64,000 nucleotides of DNA, from contig NZ_JAPNLE010000009.1 in the NCBI RefSeq assembly GCF_026627925.1, positions 4,650,001 to 4,714,000 on the forward strand. Reading direction: 5' to 3'. The position numbers and the translations under genes are program-made. The notes beneath the pieces were generated by a model. It saw only the letters and a list, made by a program, of their open reading frames with translations, was not told the origin of the DNA and did not search any database. The DNA is from Cupriavidus sp. D39 (GTDB taxonomy: Bacteria; Pseudomonadota; Gammaproteobacteria; Burkholderiales; Burkholderiaceae). Every line of letters starts with the position of its first letter. Position 1 is the first letter of the stretch. Shown here in pieces: positions 38,117 to 49,180 of the stretch.

Positions 38117-39811
38117 ATGTCCGACCTGCAAACTAACGAATCCTTTGCCGCACTGTTCGAGGAATCCGTCGCCCGCTCCAATATGAAGGCTGGCGAAGTG
38201 ATTTCCGCTGAAGTCGTGCGCATCGACCACAATTTCGTGGTCGTCAACGCCGGCCTCAAATCGGAAGCCTTTGTGCCGGTGGAGGAGTTCCTGAACGACC
38301 AGGGCGAACTCGAAGTGCAGGCCGGCGACTACGTCTCCGTGGCCATCGACGCGCTCGAGAACGGCTATGGCGACACCATCCTGTCCCGCGACAAGGCCAA
38401 GCGCCTGGCATCGTGGCTGAACCTCGAGAAGGCGCTGGAAGACGGCGAAATCATCTCGGGCACGGTCACGGGCAAGGTCAAGGGCGGCCTGACCGTCATG
38501 GTCAACGGCATCCGCGCGTTCCTGCCGGGCTCGCTGGTCGACGTGCGTCCGATCAAGGACACCACGCCGTACGAAGGCAAGACCCTGGAATTCAAGGTCA
38601 TCAAGCTGGACCGCAAGCGCAACAACGTGGTGCTGTCGCGCCGCGCCGTTGTGGAAGCGACCCTGGGCGAAGAGCGCCAGAAGCTGATGGAAACCCTGAA
38701 GGAAGGCGCCATCGTCAACGGTATCGTCAAGAACATCACGGACTACGGCGCATTCGTGGACCTGGGTGGCATCGACGGCCTGCTGCACATCACCGACCTG
38801 GCATGGCGTCGTGTGCGTCACCCGAGCGAAGTGCTGTCGGTTGGCCAGGAAATCACCGCCAAGATCCTCAAGTTCGACCAAGAGAAGAACCGCGTCTCGC
38901 TGGGCGTGAAGCAGCTGGGCGAAGATCCGTGGGTCGGCATCTCGCGTCGCTACCCGCAAAGCACCCGCCTGTTCGGCAAGGTGACCAACCTGACCGACTA
39001 CGGCGCATTCGTTGAAATCGAAGCCGGCATCGAAGGCCTGGTCCACGTTTCCGAAATGGACTGGACCAACAAGAACGTGGCCCCGTCCAAGGTTGTCCAG
39101 CTGGGCGACGAAGTCGAAGTCATGGTTCTGGATATCGACGAAGACAAGCGTCGTATCAGCCTGGGCATGAAGCAATGCAAGGCCAATCCGTGGGACGATT
39201 TCAGCCGTAACCACAAGAAGGGCGACAAGCTGGGCGGCCAGATCAAGTCGATCACCGACTTCGGCGTGTTCATCGGCCTGCCCGGTGGCATCGACGGCCT
39301 GGTGCACCTGTCCGACCTGTCCTGGCAAGAAACCGGCGAAGAAGCCGTGCGCAAGTACAAGAAGGGCGACGAAGTGGAAGCCGTGGTTCTGGGCATCGAC
39401 GTCGACAAGGAACGCATCTCGCTGGGTATCAAGCAGCTGTCGGGCGACCCGTTCAACAACTTCATCTCGGCTAACGACAAGGGTTCCCTGGTCAACGGCA
39501 CGATCAAGACTGTTGATGCCAAGGGCGCTGTCGTGCAACTGGCTGATGACGTCGAAGGCTACCTGCGCGCATCCGAAATCTCGGCTGACCGCGTGGAAGA
39601 TGCTCGCAACGTGCTGAAGGAAGGCGAACAAATCACCGCCCTGGTGGTGAACGTCGACCGCAAGTCGCGCAACATCAACCTGTCGATCAAGGCCAAGGAC
39701 AACGTCGAGCAGCAAGAAGCCATGCAAAAGTTCGCTGCTGACACCGGCACGGCTGGCACGACCAACCTGGGCGCGCTGCTGAAGGCCAAGCTCGGCCAGG
39801 ACAACCAGTAA
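38117..39811 (+). CDS. rpsA: 30S ribosomal protein S1
   Basis: 564 residues with six S1 repeats (about 25-90, 110-175, 196-264, 281-350, 367-440, 455-525), the later ones with the VxNxTDYGAFV pattern and the consensus GLVHxS. S1 brings mRNA to the 30S subunit. Start at 38117 ([10 protein letters not shown]). There is no good Shine-Dalgarno before it; S1 genes normally lack one because their own protein autoregulates translation. The 5' leader (37966-38116) may carry that control structure. Confidence 0.97.
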   Translation: MSDLQTNESFAALFEESVARSNMKAGEVISAEVVRIDHNFVVVNAGLKSEAFVPVEEFLNDQGELEVQAGDYVSVAIDALENGYGDTILSRDKAKRLASWLNLEKALEDGEIISGTVTGKVKGGLTVMVNGIRAFLPGSLVDVRPIKDTTPYEGKTLEFKVIKLDRKRNNVVLSRRAVVEATLGEERQKLMETLKEGAIVNGIVKNITDYGAFVDLGGIDGLLHITDLAWRRVRHPSEVLSVGQEITAKILKFDQEKNRVSLGVKQLGEDPWVGISRRYPQSTRLFGKVTNLTDYGAFVEIEAGIEGLVHVSEMDWTNKNVAPSKVVQLGDEVEVMVLDIDEDKRRISLGMKQCKANPWDDFSRNHKKGDKLGGQIKSITDFGVFIGLPGGIDGLVHLSDLSWQETGEEAVRKYKKGDEVEAVVLGIDVDKERISLGIKQLSGDPFNNFISANDKGSLVNGTIKTVDAKGAVVQLADDVEGYLRASEISADRVEDARNVLKEGEQITALVVNVDRKSRNINLSIKAKDNVEQQEAMQKFAADTGTAGTTNLGALLKAKLGQDNQ

Positions 39812-39843
39812 GCATTGGTTCTTACGCCTGCTAGCGGATGCCC

Positions 39844-40347
39844 ATGACCAAGTCCGAGCTTGTCGAAAAACTGGCTGCCCGGTTCCCGCAGCTGTTGCTG
39901 CGGGATGCGGATATCTCGGTGAAGACGATCCTCGACGCGATGTCCGAAGCGCTGGCCGATGGCCACCGCATCGAGATTCGCGGATTCGGCAGTTTTGGTC
40001 TGAACCGGCGTCCGCCGCGCGTTGGGCGCAACCCCAAGTCCGGCGAACGCGTGCTGGTGCCCGAGAAACGGGTGCCGCACTTCAAGGCGGGCAAGGAGTT
40101 GCGTGAACGTGTCGATCGCAGCCCGGCGCTGCCGCAGGCAGGTAGCGGCGGCGGTGCTGGCGCCAATGCCAACGGAAGTCACGTTGTTGGCAGCGGCAAT
40201 GCGAATGGCAGCATCCATGGCGGCGGCAATGGCCATGGCGCTGCGGCTGGTGCGGGTCATGCGACCGCGCCTGGCCAGGCGAAGCCGGCAGCCGTTGCCG
40301 GCAGCGCCTTGCATGATGACGGCGGGCTGAAACTGGCCCAGTCCTGA
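39844..40347 (+). CDS. ihfB: Integration host factor beta subunit with long C-terminal tail
   Basis: 167 residues. The first 95 are canonical IHF-beta: [35 protein letters not shown] and the DNA-intercalating arm RNPKSGERV, then [15 protein letters not shown]. coli IHF-beta stops at about 94, whereas here some 70 extra residues form a low-complexity Gly/Ala/Asn/His tail. Start at 39844 (MTKS) by homology, although ATG 39838 is in frame. It follows rpsA, as usual, and is followed by a strong terminator. Confidence 0.93.
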   Translation: MTKSELVEKLAARFPQLLLRDADISVKTILDAMSEALADGHRIEIRGFGSFGLNRRPPRVGRNPKSGERVLVPEKRVPHFKAGKELRERVDRSPALPQAGSGGGAGANANGSHVVGSGNANGSIHGGGNGHGAAAGAGHATAPGQAKPAAVAGSALHDDGGLKLAQS

Positions 40348-40384
40348 ATCCGCTGCGTTTGGCTCGTGATGTGCCTGGATAGTC

Positions 40385-40415
40385 AAAAAAGCGCCCCTTA
40401 TCGGGGCGCTTTTTC
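40385..40415. terminator. Terminator after ihfB
   Basis: A stem of AAAAAGCGCCCC with GGGGCGCTTTTT and a 5-nt loop, T-rich on both sides. It ends the cmk-rpsA-ihfB transcript and lies about 65 bp before the group II intron. Confidence 0.92.
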
Positions 40416-40478
40416 ATTGCGCGTGCATACAAGAGGTTACCGTTGGCACGAGGCGATTCCGCTACAATGCCGGGAATC

Positions 40479-43201
40479 GTGCGATGCGTGAGCCTTGAAC
40501 ACGCAGCGGCCTAGCCGCAACCTAAATGTAATGACCTCGGGTATACCCCTTGGTCCTCCCTGCAAGGTGGACTCTCTGGCTTCGGCCAGCGATCCCGCCA
40601 TGAGTAGTATGAAATGAAGCTCGTTCATACCACGCCTAGGGCGGAATCCTCCGCCCACAAGGCGGTGGAGTGCGCGACATTTGACCCGCAAGGGTTGTGT
40701 AATAGGGCGAGAAGCTCTGTGCGTTATGGTTCAGTCGGACCAGCCTTGAGGCTGCCCGATAGAGAACCTGCTATGCGACTAGCAGTAGCCGATGGAGACA
40801 TGCGTCACTGGTAACGGTGGGGTGTGAAGCTTTCCTGACAATGTAGCCCCCGCAAGGGTGTTGATCGACCGTGAAGACGAACAGCAGAGACTCCGAGCAG
40901 CACCGGGGTTGAGGAGCTAGGCTGGCTGGTATGGGTAATGTAAGTGAATTGCTGATAAACGTCGTGAGCATTGCGGTGCCAAAGCTGCTGTCAGGCACTA
41001 ACCAAAAGGTACGTGGTCGGTTGTCCCGCTGGTTCCTCGGGGCACGTCGTCACTGGACCACCGGCGAAGAGGCAGACCCTAACCCAGTCTTGTAACGTGC
41101 AGGGAACGCAGTAAGCCCGTATGACCGCCGAGGGGCAGTTGACCTCGGCAGGCGAACCGTAAGGAACGTTGTTGGTCGTGCGGGTATGGGAGGTTGGAAA
41201 AAGCGAATGCCGGGCTGTAATGGTTCGGATAGGGGTTGCAACATCACCCCACGCGAAAGCGGGCAGACTTCCAACTGGTCTTTCGTCGCAAGACGAACTG
41301 ACAGATCTCGCTTGAACGTGAAATTTTCCCCTAGGGGCCAACGTGCCCCTTAGGGGGCAAGTTGTCTCTCTTGATGTTGGGGTAACCCTCAAGATAGGAG
41401 AGCAGCATGGAAGTAATCATCCGCAAGGATGATTCTGCGCTTTCCGGCGCACCGCGAAGCTGGACGACCATTGATTGGCGTCGGGTAGAGCGGAACGTTC
41501 GGGAGATGCAGGTCAGAATTGCGAAGGCAACAAAGGAAGGGGACTGGCGCAGGGTGAAAGCTCTGCAAAGGTCTCTGACCCGCTCGTGGTCCGCCAAAGC
41601 ATCGGCGGTACGACGAGTGGCGGCAAACCGAGGTAAGCGAACGGCAGGCGTCGATCGCGAACTGTGGGATTCGCCTGAAGCCCGGTGGGAAGCCATTGGG
41701 CGGTTGAAGCGCCGAGGGTACCGACCTATGCCATTGAGGCGGGTCTTTATCCCTAAGGCCAACGGGAAGGAGCGCCCACTAGGCATTCCGACCATGTTGG
41801 ATCGAGCCATGCAGGCCTTGTACCTGCTGGCGCTGGAACCAGTGTCCGAAGGGACGAGCGATCCGAACTCGTATGGGTTCCGGCTCAATCGTTCCACGTT
41901 GGATGCCATGTCCCAGCTATACGTGGCCTTGTCACAGAAGGTCTCAGCCCAATGGGTGCTGGAAGCGGATATCAAAGGCTGTTTCGACCATATCAGTCAT
42001 GACTGGCTGGAGAGCAATGTCCGAATGGACAAAGCGATCCTGAGGAAGTGGCTGAAGGCTGGCGTGGTATTTCAGGGCCAGTTTCAGGCAACCGAGGCTG
42101 GAACGCCGCAGGGGGCATTATTTCCCCAACATTGGCAAATGTGGTGCTGAACGGACTGGAGGGGCAACTGCTTGCGCAACTGAAGGCGAAGCTGGGGGTC
42201 GCAAGGTCTAAACGGCTGAAGGTTAACGTTGTGCGATATGCGGATGACTTCGTCATCACTGGAATCTCGCAAGAGGTGCTGGAAGGTGAGGTGAAGCCGT
42301 GGGTAGAGCAGTTCCTGGCAGAACGGGGGCTGACACTATCGATGGAGAAAACGCGGATCGTCAATATTGCTAAAGGCTTTGACTTTCTGGGGTGGAATTT
42401 CCGGAAGTACCTGGGAAAGCTACTCATCAAGCCAAGCAAGAAAAACGTGCAAACGTTCTATCGCAAGGTGAGAGAGGTCATCAGCAACAACAAGACGGTT
42501 AAGCAGGAGGAGCTAGTCCGCCTGTTGAATCCGATGCTACGAGGCTGGGCGCAGTATCACAGTCCCGTAGTTGCCAAAGCGACGTTCACTCGCCTAGAGC
42601 ACAGCATCTTTGTGGCTCTACGGCGATGGGCTAAACGGAGACATCCAACGAAGAATGCCGAATGGATACGCAAGAAGTACTTCGCGTCCATCGGTGGTCA
42701 GAACTGGGTGTTTGGAACCACAGTAGTGAAAGATGACGGTAGTAAGGATTGGACGGAGTTGTACTCGCTTGCGGGAACACCCATCCGGCGCCACCAGAAA
42801 GTCCGAGGGGAGTTCAATCCCTTCGATCCAGCGCAAGAAGTGTATGGCGAAACCTTGCGGCAGGAGCGCATGCTGAATAACATGTCGCACCGTAAGCAGT
42901 GGATCAAGTTGTACATGTCCCAGCGAGGCTTGTGTGCGTTGTGCCAGTGCAGGATGACCAAAGAGACGGGGTGGCATGACCATCATATCGAGTATCGTGT
43001 ACACGGTGGCTCGGACGCTCTAGGAAATCGCGTGCTGCTGCATCCAGACTGCCACGTCCAAGTGCATAACCACGGTCTAACCGTAATGAAACCGGTCCCA
43101 TTAATTTGAAGGGATTTTGTAAGGGCTTGAGCCGTATGCGGTGAAAGTCGCAAGTACGGTTCTTAGGGGGATGGGTCAGCAATGACCTGTTCCTACCCTA
43201 C
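40479..43201 (+). mobile_element. Group II intron
   Basis: A 2.7-kb element. The 5' end GTGCG at 40479 fits the group II 5' consensus. A structured 930-nt non-coding region (domains I-III) precedes the encoded protein in domain IV. Domain V is unmistakable at 43129-43162: 34 nt, beginning GAGCCGTATGCGGTGAAAGT and ending GTACGGTTC. Domain VI follows, ending CTACCCTAC (AC at 43200-43201). The 5' edge is less certain than the 3' edge. The intron sits in the leader of lapAB, some 65 bp past the ihfB terminator. Confidence 0.85.
41407..43109 (+). CDS. ltrA: Group II intron reverse transcriptase/maturase with HNH domain, frameshifted
   Basis: About 567 residues after one missing G in the run 42111-42115 is restored (the first frame stops shortly after GTPQGA; the second resumes GGIISPTLAN). 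Regions in order: N-terminal RT0 domain (SWTTIDWRRVERNVREMQVR), fingers (RRVFIPKANGKERPLGIPT), active site RYADD at residue 278 or so, maturase domain X (LRGWAQYHSPVV) and a C-terminal HNH endonuclease (CALCQC, then HDHHIEYRVHGGSDALGNRV and HPDCH). The protein would splice its host RNA and reverse transcribe it for mobility. Whether it is active depends on the frameshift being an error. Confidence 0.88.
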
Positions 43202-43275
43202 CACCGAGGGGGCGCCGCCCGCCGGCGTCCGCATCACCGGAGTCCGATCCATCCCATCTGCCGCATGAAGCCCGC

Positions 43276-43605
43276 ATGAAACTTGTCGCCTGGATCATCC
43301 GCATCGTCCTGTTCGCGCTGCTGTTCGTGCTGGCGCTGCGCAACACCGCCGACGTCTCGTTGCAGCTCTTTTTCGACGCAGTCTGGCGCGCGCCGCTGAT
43401 CCTGATCTTGCTGGCCGCTTTCGGGCTGGGCATCCTCGCTGCACTCGCTGCTCTCGCGCCTGTGCTGATGCGCCAGCGCATGGAGGCGGGCCGGCTGCGG
43501 CGTGCGCTGGGCGAGGCGCGCAGCCAGTCGGCGGAAAGTGCGCGCGACCCACAGGCCGCGGCAGGTTCCGGCATTCCTTACAACGTAGTTGGCCCGAAAG
43601 TCTGA
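43276..43605 (+). CDS. lapA: Lipopolysaccharide assembly protein LapA
   Basis: 109 residues, DUF1049 family. Two membrane helices (ARIVLFALLFVLAL-like at 6-22 and PLILILLAAFGLGILAAL at 40-60) and a basic cytoplasmic tail. Works with LapB in control of LPS synthesis at the inner membrane. Its stop is 3 nt before lapB. The group II intron lies just upstream. Confidence 0.92.
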   Translation: MKLVAWIIRIVLFALLFVLALRNTADVSLQLFFDAVWRAPLILILLAAFGLGILAALAALAPVLMRQRMEAGRLRRALGEARSQSAESARDPQAAAGSGIPYNVVGPKV

Positions 43606-43608
43606 CCC

Positions 43609-44838
43609 ATGATTTTTGAAACCTGGTGGCTGCTGGCGCTGCCGCTCATTTTCGGCCTCGGCTGGATGGCTGCCCGCTTCGATGCGCGCCAGCTGATGAG
43701 CGAGCAGGGCGCGCTGCCGCGCTCCTATTTCAAGGGGCTGAATTTCCTGCTCAACGAGCAGCCCGACCAAGCCATCGATGCGTTCATCGAGGTGGTGCGC
43801 CTGGACCCCGAGACCACCGAGCTGCACTTTGCGCTCGGCGCCTTGTTCCGCCGGCGCGGTGAAACCGAGCGCGCCATCCGCGTGCACCAGAACCTGGCCA
43901 GCCGCCAGGATCTTCCTGATGCCGAGCGCGAGCACGCGCTCTATGAGCTGGGCCAGGACTTCCTGCGTGCCGGCCTGCTTGACCGCGCCGAGGAATCGCT
44001 GCGCCGCCTGATGTCCGGGCCGTATGCGGCCCCGGCAAAGCATGTGCTTCTGGAGCTCTACGAAGTCGAGAAAGAGTGGAAGAAGGCCATCGACGCGGCG
44101 CGCGAGCTGCAGCCGCTGGAGCACAAGGACTACAGTGTGCAGATCGCGCAGTTCTGCTGCGAGCTGGCGCAGGACGCGCTGCAGCGCAAGCAGCCCGACG
44201 ATGCCATCGGCTGGCTGCAGCAGGCAGTCAAGGAAAACCCCGCCAATGTGCGCGCGCCGATGCTGCTGGGCGACGTGGCGATGGCGGCGGGCGACGCGCA
44301 AGGCGCGCTCGGCCACTGGCTTGGCATCGAGAAGCAGGATGCCTCCTACCTGCCGCTGGTGGCGGATCGCGTGGTCAAGGCGTACCGCCAGCTGGGCGAC
44401 GATGGCCGGGCGCTGGAGTGGTTGCGTGGCCTGCTCAAGACCAACCTGGCTGCCGAGCTGCTCGATAGTGCCTATCGCGCCGAGCAGGAACTGCACGGCG
44501 CGCATGCCGCGGCCGTGCTGATGCGCGAGCAATTGCGCCGCCAGCCGTCGTTGCAGGCCCTGACCAAGTATTTCGAGGCGCAGGCTGCGGAGGTAGCGCA
44601 AGCCAGCGTGGCTGTCACTGCCGATGGGGCCGATGCCGAGCCGGCGGGCTCCGCCCACGATATCGAGCATGAGCAGGAGGTGTCGGCGATTCGCGACCTG
44701 CTGCAGCATCGCACGCGTAACCTGGCGCGCTATACCTGCCGCGAATGCGGCTTCCGCGCCCGATTGTTCTATTGGCAGTGCCCCGGCTGCAACCGCTGGG
44801 AAACCTATGCACCGCGGCGTTCCGAGGCGCTCGGCTGA
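43609..44838 (+). CDS. lapB: Lipopolysaccharide assembly protein LapB (YciM)
   Basis: 409 residues. An N-terminal anchor (TWWLLALPLIFGLGWMAAR) is followed by a series of TPR repeats and ends in a rubredoxin-like metal ribbon, CRECGFRARLFYWQCPGC (about 378-395). LapB recruits FtsH to LpxC and helps balance LPS and phospholipid. The stretch between residues 355 and 370 is variable. The neighbouring sugar and heptose genes fit the LPS role. Confidence 0.93.
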   Translation: MIFETWWLLALPLIFGLGWMAARFDARQLMSEQGALPRSYFKGLNFLLNEQPDQAIDAFIEVVRLDPETTELHFALGALFRRRGETERAIRVHQNLASRQDLPDAEREHALYELGQDFLRAGLLDRAEESLRRLMSGPYAAPAKHVLLELYEVEKEWKKAIDAARELQPLEHKDYSVQIAQFCCELAQDALQRKQPDDAIGWLQQAVKENPANVRAPMLLGDVAMAAGDAQGALGHWLGIEKQDASYLPLVADRVVKAYRQLGDDGRALEWLRGLLKTNLAAELLDSAYRAEQELHGAHAAAVLMREQLRRQPSLQALTKYFEAQAAEVAQASVAVTADGADAEPAGSAHDIEHEQEVSAIRDLLQHRTRNLARYTCRECGFRARLFYWQCPGCNRWETYAPRRSEALG

Positions 44839-44910
44839 CGCTGGCGCCGATGCTGATCTCGATGTTGATGCTTTAGCGTCGCACGCCAATCCCTATCTGG
44901 AGTACAAGTT

Positions 44911-46284
44911 ATGAAAGTCACCATTATCGGCAGCGGCTACGTCGGTCTAGTGACCGGGGCCTGCCTGGCTGAGCTGGGCAACGATGTGTTCTGCCTGGAC
45001 GTCGACGAACGCAAGATCGCGATGCTCAATGCCGGCGGCGTGCCGATCTACGAACCGGGCTTGAAAGAGCTGATCCAGCGCAACCGCGAGGCTGGCCGGC
45101 TGACGTTTTCCACCGATGTGGCGGCCAGCGTGGAGCATGCCGACGTGCAGTTCATCGCCGTTGGCACCCCGCCCGACGAGGACGGCTCGGCCGACCTGCA
45201 ATATGTGCTGGCGGCTGCCCGCAATATCGGCAAGTACATGACCGGCTTCAAGGTGGTGGTGGACAAGTCCACCGTGCCGGTTGGCACCGGCGACCGTGTC
45301 GCCGAAGCCATTCGTGAAGAGTTGGCCGCGCGCGGCCTCGAAGACCTGCAGTTCTCGGTGGTCTCGAATCCGGAGTTCCTGAAGGAAGGCGCCGCGGTGG
45401 AGGACTTCATGCGTCCCGACCGTATCGTGCTGGGCTGCAATGCCGACGTGGCAGGCCGCCACGCCAAGGCGATCATGCGCCAGCTCTACGCGCCCTTCAA
45501 CCGCAATCATGAGCGTACTTTCTATATGGACGTGCGCTCGGCCGAGTTCACCAAGTACGCCGCCAACTCGATGCTGGCCACGCGCATCTCGTTCATGAAC
45601 GAGCTGGCGAACCTGGCCGATGAGGTCGGCGCCGATATCGAATTGGTCCGCATGGGCATCGGTTCCGATCCGCGCATCGGCTATAGTTTCCTGTACGCCG
45701 GTGCCGGCTACGGCGGCTCGTGCTTCCCCAAGGATGTGCAGGCGCTGATGCGCACGGCCAGCGCGCATGGCAAGCCCATGCGCGTGCTGGAAGCGGTGGA
45801 AGCGGTCAACGATGCGCAAAAGCAGGTCCTCGCCGACAAGGTCGTGCGCCGCTTCGGCGAGGATCTCACCGGCCGCACCTTTGCGATCTGGGGCCTGGCA
45901 TTCAAGCCCAATACCGACGACATGCGCGAAGCGCCGTCGCGGGTGCTGGCGCAAGCGCTGGTGTCCCGGGGCGCCTGCCTGCGCGTGCATGATCCGATCT
46001 CGATGGCCGAGGCCAAGCATGCGCTGGCCCTCGATCTCGCGGACATCGAAGGCGGCTTCGCGCGCGTGCATTTCAGCGACGCGCAGATGGATACGCTCGA
46101 CGGCGCCGATGCCCTGGTCATCGTCACCGAGTGGAAGGTGTTTCGCAGCCCGGATTTCAACCAGATCAAGCGCCGCCTGAAGGCACCCGTCATCTTCGAC
46201 GGACGCAATCTGTACGAGCCCGAAGCCATGCAGGAAGCGGGCATCGAATATCATGCGATCGGGCGGCCGACCACGACGCGCTGA
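44911..46284 (+). CDS. ugd: UDP-glucose 6-dehydrogenase
   Basis: 457-residue NAD-dependent enzyme making UDP-glucuronate. Features: Rossmann motif [18 protein letters not shown], catalytic Cys271 in GGSCFPKD, and the family stretch [25 protein letters not shown] and [22 protein letters not shown]-glucuronate feeds capsule, LPS and L-Ara4N lipid A modification. It follows lapB and precedes the heptose kinase gene. Confidence 0.95.
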   Translation: MKVTIIGSGYVGLVTGACLAELGNDVFCLDVDERKIAMLNAGGVPIYEPGLKELIQRNREAGRLTFSTDVAASVEHADVQFIAVGTPPDEDGSADLQYVLAAARNIGKYMTGFKVVVDKSTVPVGTGDRVAEAIREELAARGLEDLQFSVVSNPEFLKEGAAVEDFMRPDRIVLGCNADVAGRHAKAIMRQLYAPFNRNHERTFYMDVRSAEFTKYAANSMLATRISFMNELANLADEVGADIELVRMGIGSDPRIGYSFLYAGAGYGGSCFPKDVQALMRTASAHGKPMRVLEAVEAVNDAQKQVLADKVVRRFGEDLTGRTFAIWGLAFKPNTDDMREAPSRVLAQALVSRGACLRVHDPISMAEAKHALALDLADIEGGFARVHFSDAQMDTLDGADALVIVTEWKVFRSPDFNQIKRRLKAPVIFDGRNLYEPEAMQEAGIEYHAIGRPTTTR

Positions 46285-46354
46285 AACGCAACCCAACGGG
46301 AACGACAAGCCAACGCCCCGGCTGACGGACCGGGCCGTGTTGCCAAGGATGTCC

Positions 46355-47302
46355 ATGAGCAAGAACCATATTCCGCAGCAACAGATCAATCAATCGCGCA
46401 TCCTGGTGGCGGGCGACATGATGCTCGACCGCTATTGGTTTGGCGATGTCGAGCGCATCTCGCCGGAAGCGCCGGTGCCGGTGGTGCAGATCAAGCGCAG
46501 CGACGAACGCCTCGGCGGCGCCGCCAACGTGGCGCGCAACGCCGCCGCGCTGGGCGCCCAGGTAGGCATGCTGGGCGTGGTCGGCGACGACGAGCCCGGC
46601 CGTACGCTGGAGGCGCTGCTCAGCGCCAGCCACGTGCAGCCCTACCTGCATCGCGACCCCACGGTCAACACCACCATCAAGCTGCGCGTGGTGGCGCACC
46701 AGCAGCAGTTGCTGCGGGTGGACTTCGAGAATGTTCCGGGACATGAAGTGCTGGCTGCGGTGCAGGATCGTTTCCTGGCCCTGGTCAAGGAGTACAAGGT
46801 CCTGGTGCTCTCCGACTACGGCAAGGGTGGCCTGGCCCACGTCGGCCGCATGGTCGAGGCGGGCCGCGCCGCGGGCTGCCTGGTGCTGGTCGACCCCAAG
46901 GGCGACGATTACTCACGCTATCGCGGCGCCACGCTGATCACCCCCAACCGCGCTGAAATGCGGCACGTGGTGGGCGCCTGGAAGACCGAGTCCGATCTCA
47001 CCATCCGGGCCCAGAACCTGCGGCGCGAGCTGCATCTCGAAGCGCTGCTTCTGACGCGCTCGGAAGAGGGCATGACGCTCTACACCGAAGCCGAGGTGCT
47101 GCACGTGTCGGCGCAGGCGCGCGAAGTCTACGACGTGTCCGGCGCCGGCGACACCGTGATCGCCACGCTGGCGACCATGCTGGGCGCGGGCGTGCCGCTC
47201 AAGGAAGCCGTGCAGCACGCCAATCGCGCTGGCAGCATCGTGGTGGGCAAGCTGGGCACCGCGGTCGTCACCTATCCTGAATTGTTCGGCACGCCGGCGT
47301 AA
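46355..47302 (+). CDS. hldA: D-glycero-beta-D-manno-heptose-7-phosphate kinase
   Basis: 315-residue PfkB-family kinase, RfaE domain I. Motifs: VAGDMMLDRYWFGDVERISPE, GGAANVARNAAALGA and the catalytic GAGDTV near 262. The adenylyltransferase (domain II) present in E. coli HldE is missing, so the pathway is split and a separate HldC is needed elsewhere. Start at 46355 (MSKNHIPQQQ) chosen because AAGGA is 5 nt upstream; ATG 46349 is too close. It forms the LPS-heptose pair with hldD. Confidence 0.92.
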   Translation: MSKNHIPQQQINQSRILVAGDMMLDRYWFGDVERISPEAPVPVVQIKRSDERLGGAANVARNAAALGAQVGMLGVVGDDEPGRTLEALLSASHVQPYLHRDPTVNTTIKLRVVAHQQQLLRVDFENVPGHEVLAAVQDRFLALVKEYKVLVLSDYGKGGLAHVGRMVEAGRAAGCLVLVDPKGDDYSRYRGATLITPNRAEMRHVVGAWKTESDLTIRAQNLRRELHLEALLLTRSEEGMTLYTEAEVLHVSAQAREVYDVSGAGDTVIATLATMLGAGVPLKEAVQHANRAGSIVVGKLGTAVVTYPELFGTPA

Positions 47303-47342
47303 TGGCCGCGCTGCCTCCTGGCTCGGCTGAGCCCACACGACC

Positions 47343-48338
47343 ATGACCATCATCGTTACCGGCGCTGCCGGCTTCATCGGCAGCAACCTCGTCAAGGGCC
47401 TGAACGAGCGCGGCGAAGACAATGTCGTCGCCGTCGACAACCTGACGCGCGCCGACAAATTCCACAACCTCGTCGACTGCGAGATCCGCGATTACCTCGA
47501 CAAGGGCGAGTTTATCGAGCGCTTCAAGCGCGGCGAGTTCGGCAAGGTGCGCGCGGTGTTTCATGAGGGTGCCTGTTCGGACACCATGGAGACCGACGGC
47601 CGCTACATGATGGAGAACAATTTCCGCTACACCAAGGCGCTGATGGATGCCTGCCTGGAGCAGGGCACGCAATTCCTCTACGCCTCGTCGGCGGCCACCT
47701 ATGGCGCCTCGCAGGTGTTCAAGGAAGAGCGCGAATTTGAGAAGCCGCTGAACGTCTACGGCTACTCCAAGTTCCTGTTCGACCAGGTGGTGCGGCGCAC
47801 GCTGCCGTCCGCGCTGTCGCAGATCGTGGGCTTTCGCTATTTCAACGTGTATGGCCCGCGTGAGGCGCACAAGGGCCGCATGGCCTCGGTGGCGTTCCAC
47901 AATTTCAACCAGTTCCGCGCCGACGGCACGGTGAAGCTGTTTGGCGAGTATGGCGGCTATGTGCCGGGTGGCCACACCCGTGACTTCATCTCGGTGGAAG
48001 ACGTGGTGAAGGTCAACCTGTTCTTCCTGGAGCATCCGGACAAGTCGGGCATCTTCAACCTCGGCACCGGCCGCGCGCAACCGTTCAACGACATCGCCGC
48101 GACCGTGGTCAACACGCTGCGCGAGGCCGATGGCCGGCCCCATCTGACGCTCGACGAGATGGTGCAGGAGGGCCTGGTGGAGTACATCAAGTTCCCCGAC
48201 GCGCTGCGCGGCAAGTACCAGTGCTACACCCAATCCGATGTCTCGCGCCTGCGTGGCGCCGGGTACAAGGAAGCGTTCTACACCGTGGAAGAAGGCGTGT
48301 CGCGCTACTGCCGCTGGTTGTTGCAGAACAAGGGCTGA
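47343..48338 (+). CDS. hldD: ADP-L-glycero-D-manno-heptose 6-epimerase
   Basis: 331-residue SDR epimerase of LPS inner-core synthesis. NADP-binding [13 protein letters not shown], the catalytic YGYSK motif (Tyr near 138) and the segment [17 protein letters not shown] are present. Full length. Confidence 0.96.
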   Translation: MTIIVTGAAGFIGSNLVKGLNERGEDNVVAVDNLTRADKFHNLVDCEIRDYLDKGEFIERFKRGEFGKVRAVFHEGACSDTMETDGRYMMENNFRYTKALMDACLEQGTQFLYASSAATYGASQVFKEEREFEKPLNVYGYSKFLFDQVVRRTLPSALSQIVGFRYFNVYGPREAHKGRMASVAFHNFNQFRADGTVKLFGEYGGYVPGGHTRDFISVEDVVKVNLFFLEHPDKSGIFNLGTGRAQPFNDIAATVVNTLREADGRPHLTLDEMVQEGLVEYIKFPDALRGKYQCYTQSDVSRLRGAGYKEAFYTVEEGVSRYCRWLLQNKG

Positions 48339-48523
48339 AGTCGCAAAGACGCGCGCATAGAACCACTTGCCGCCCGCTTTCCGCGTACTGTGGAAACACC
48401 TCGGTAGCGTTGAGGTGAACTTTTGTTGCGGGGTGCGCCAAGCCGCTTGCCCGCTCCTATCCTGCGTGTTGCTTCGTCCAGCCAGGGCGAAGCCACCTTC
48501 ATCAACGGATAGGAGAAATTCCC

Positions 48524-48904
48524 ATGTTCAAGCCAACTTTGACGCGTGCGTCCAGGCAGGTCCTGCTGGCCGCCGCCGTCTGGTTCTCGCTCTCGGGCGC
48601 CGCGCTCGCGGCGATCGATGTAAATACCGCCGATGAGGCCGCGCTGGTTTCGCTCAAGGGCATCGGGCCTGCCACGGCCAGCACCATTGTCAGCGAACGC
48701 AGCCGGGGCGGTCCTTTCAAGGATGCCGCGGATCTCGCCGATCGGGTCAAGGGTCTGGGGCAGAAATCGGTCGTGCGCTTGCAGGAGGCCGGCATGACCA
48801 TCGGCGCCGGCGGCGCAGCCGCGCCGAAGGCCACGGTGGCCGCGGCGGCTCCGGCCAAGAAGGACGCCAAGGCGGAGAAGCCGCCGGCCAAGGCCGTTCG
48901 CTAA
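48524..48904 (+). CDS. comEA: ComEA-like helix-hairpin-helix protein
   Basis: 126-residue secreted protein. Signal peptide (AAAVWFSLSGAALAA), then a helix-hairpin-helix domain starting IDVNTADEAALVSLKGIGPA, and a low-complexity Ala/Lys/Pro tail. ComEA proteins bind incoming DNA in the periplasm during natural transformation. AGGAG is 10 nt before the start. Confidence 0.88.
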   Translation: MFKPTLTRASRQVLLAAAVWFSLSGAALAAIDVNTADEAALVSLKGIGPATASTIVSERSRGGPFKDAADLADRVKGLGQKSVVRLQEAGMTIGAGGAAAPKATVAAAAPAKKDAKAEKPPAKAVR

Positions 48905-48958
48905 GGCTGCCGCGGGCGTGCTGCGCGGCGCCCGCCCCGGAAGCTATCCGATCGTCGA

Positions 48959-48984
48959 AGCCCCGGCCGAGCCCGGGGCTTTTG
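48959..48984 (+). terminator. Terminator after comEA
   Basis: An 8-bp stem (AGCCCCGG with CCGGGGCT) with a 6-nt loop and TTT. It ends the comEA transcript. Confidence 0.8.
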
Positions 48985-49180
48985 CTACCCATGCACCAGC
49001 ACGAGGATCCGGCGCTGGTATGGCTCGTGCTAGTGCCGTGTGGCTTATCACGAATGCGGCCGCGCGGTATCATGCGGACGCTGTTGCGGCCCGAGCTGGC
49101 TGCGTGGCCAACAAGATCCAAAATCGAGCCGGACCTGCCCGCATACGGGGGCGGCCAGGCCAATAAAAAGGAGCTGGACA

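Noticed and set aside
40479..43201. Retron or diversity-generating element
   Set aside because: The reverse transcriptase has an RT0 region, maturase domain and HNH domain, and the flanks fold as group II domains V and VI.
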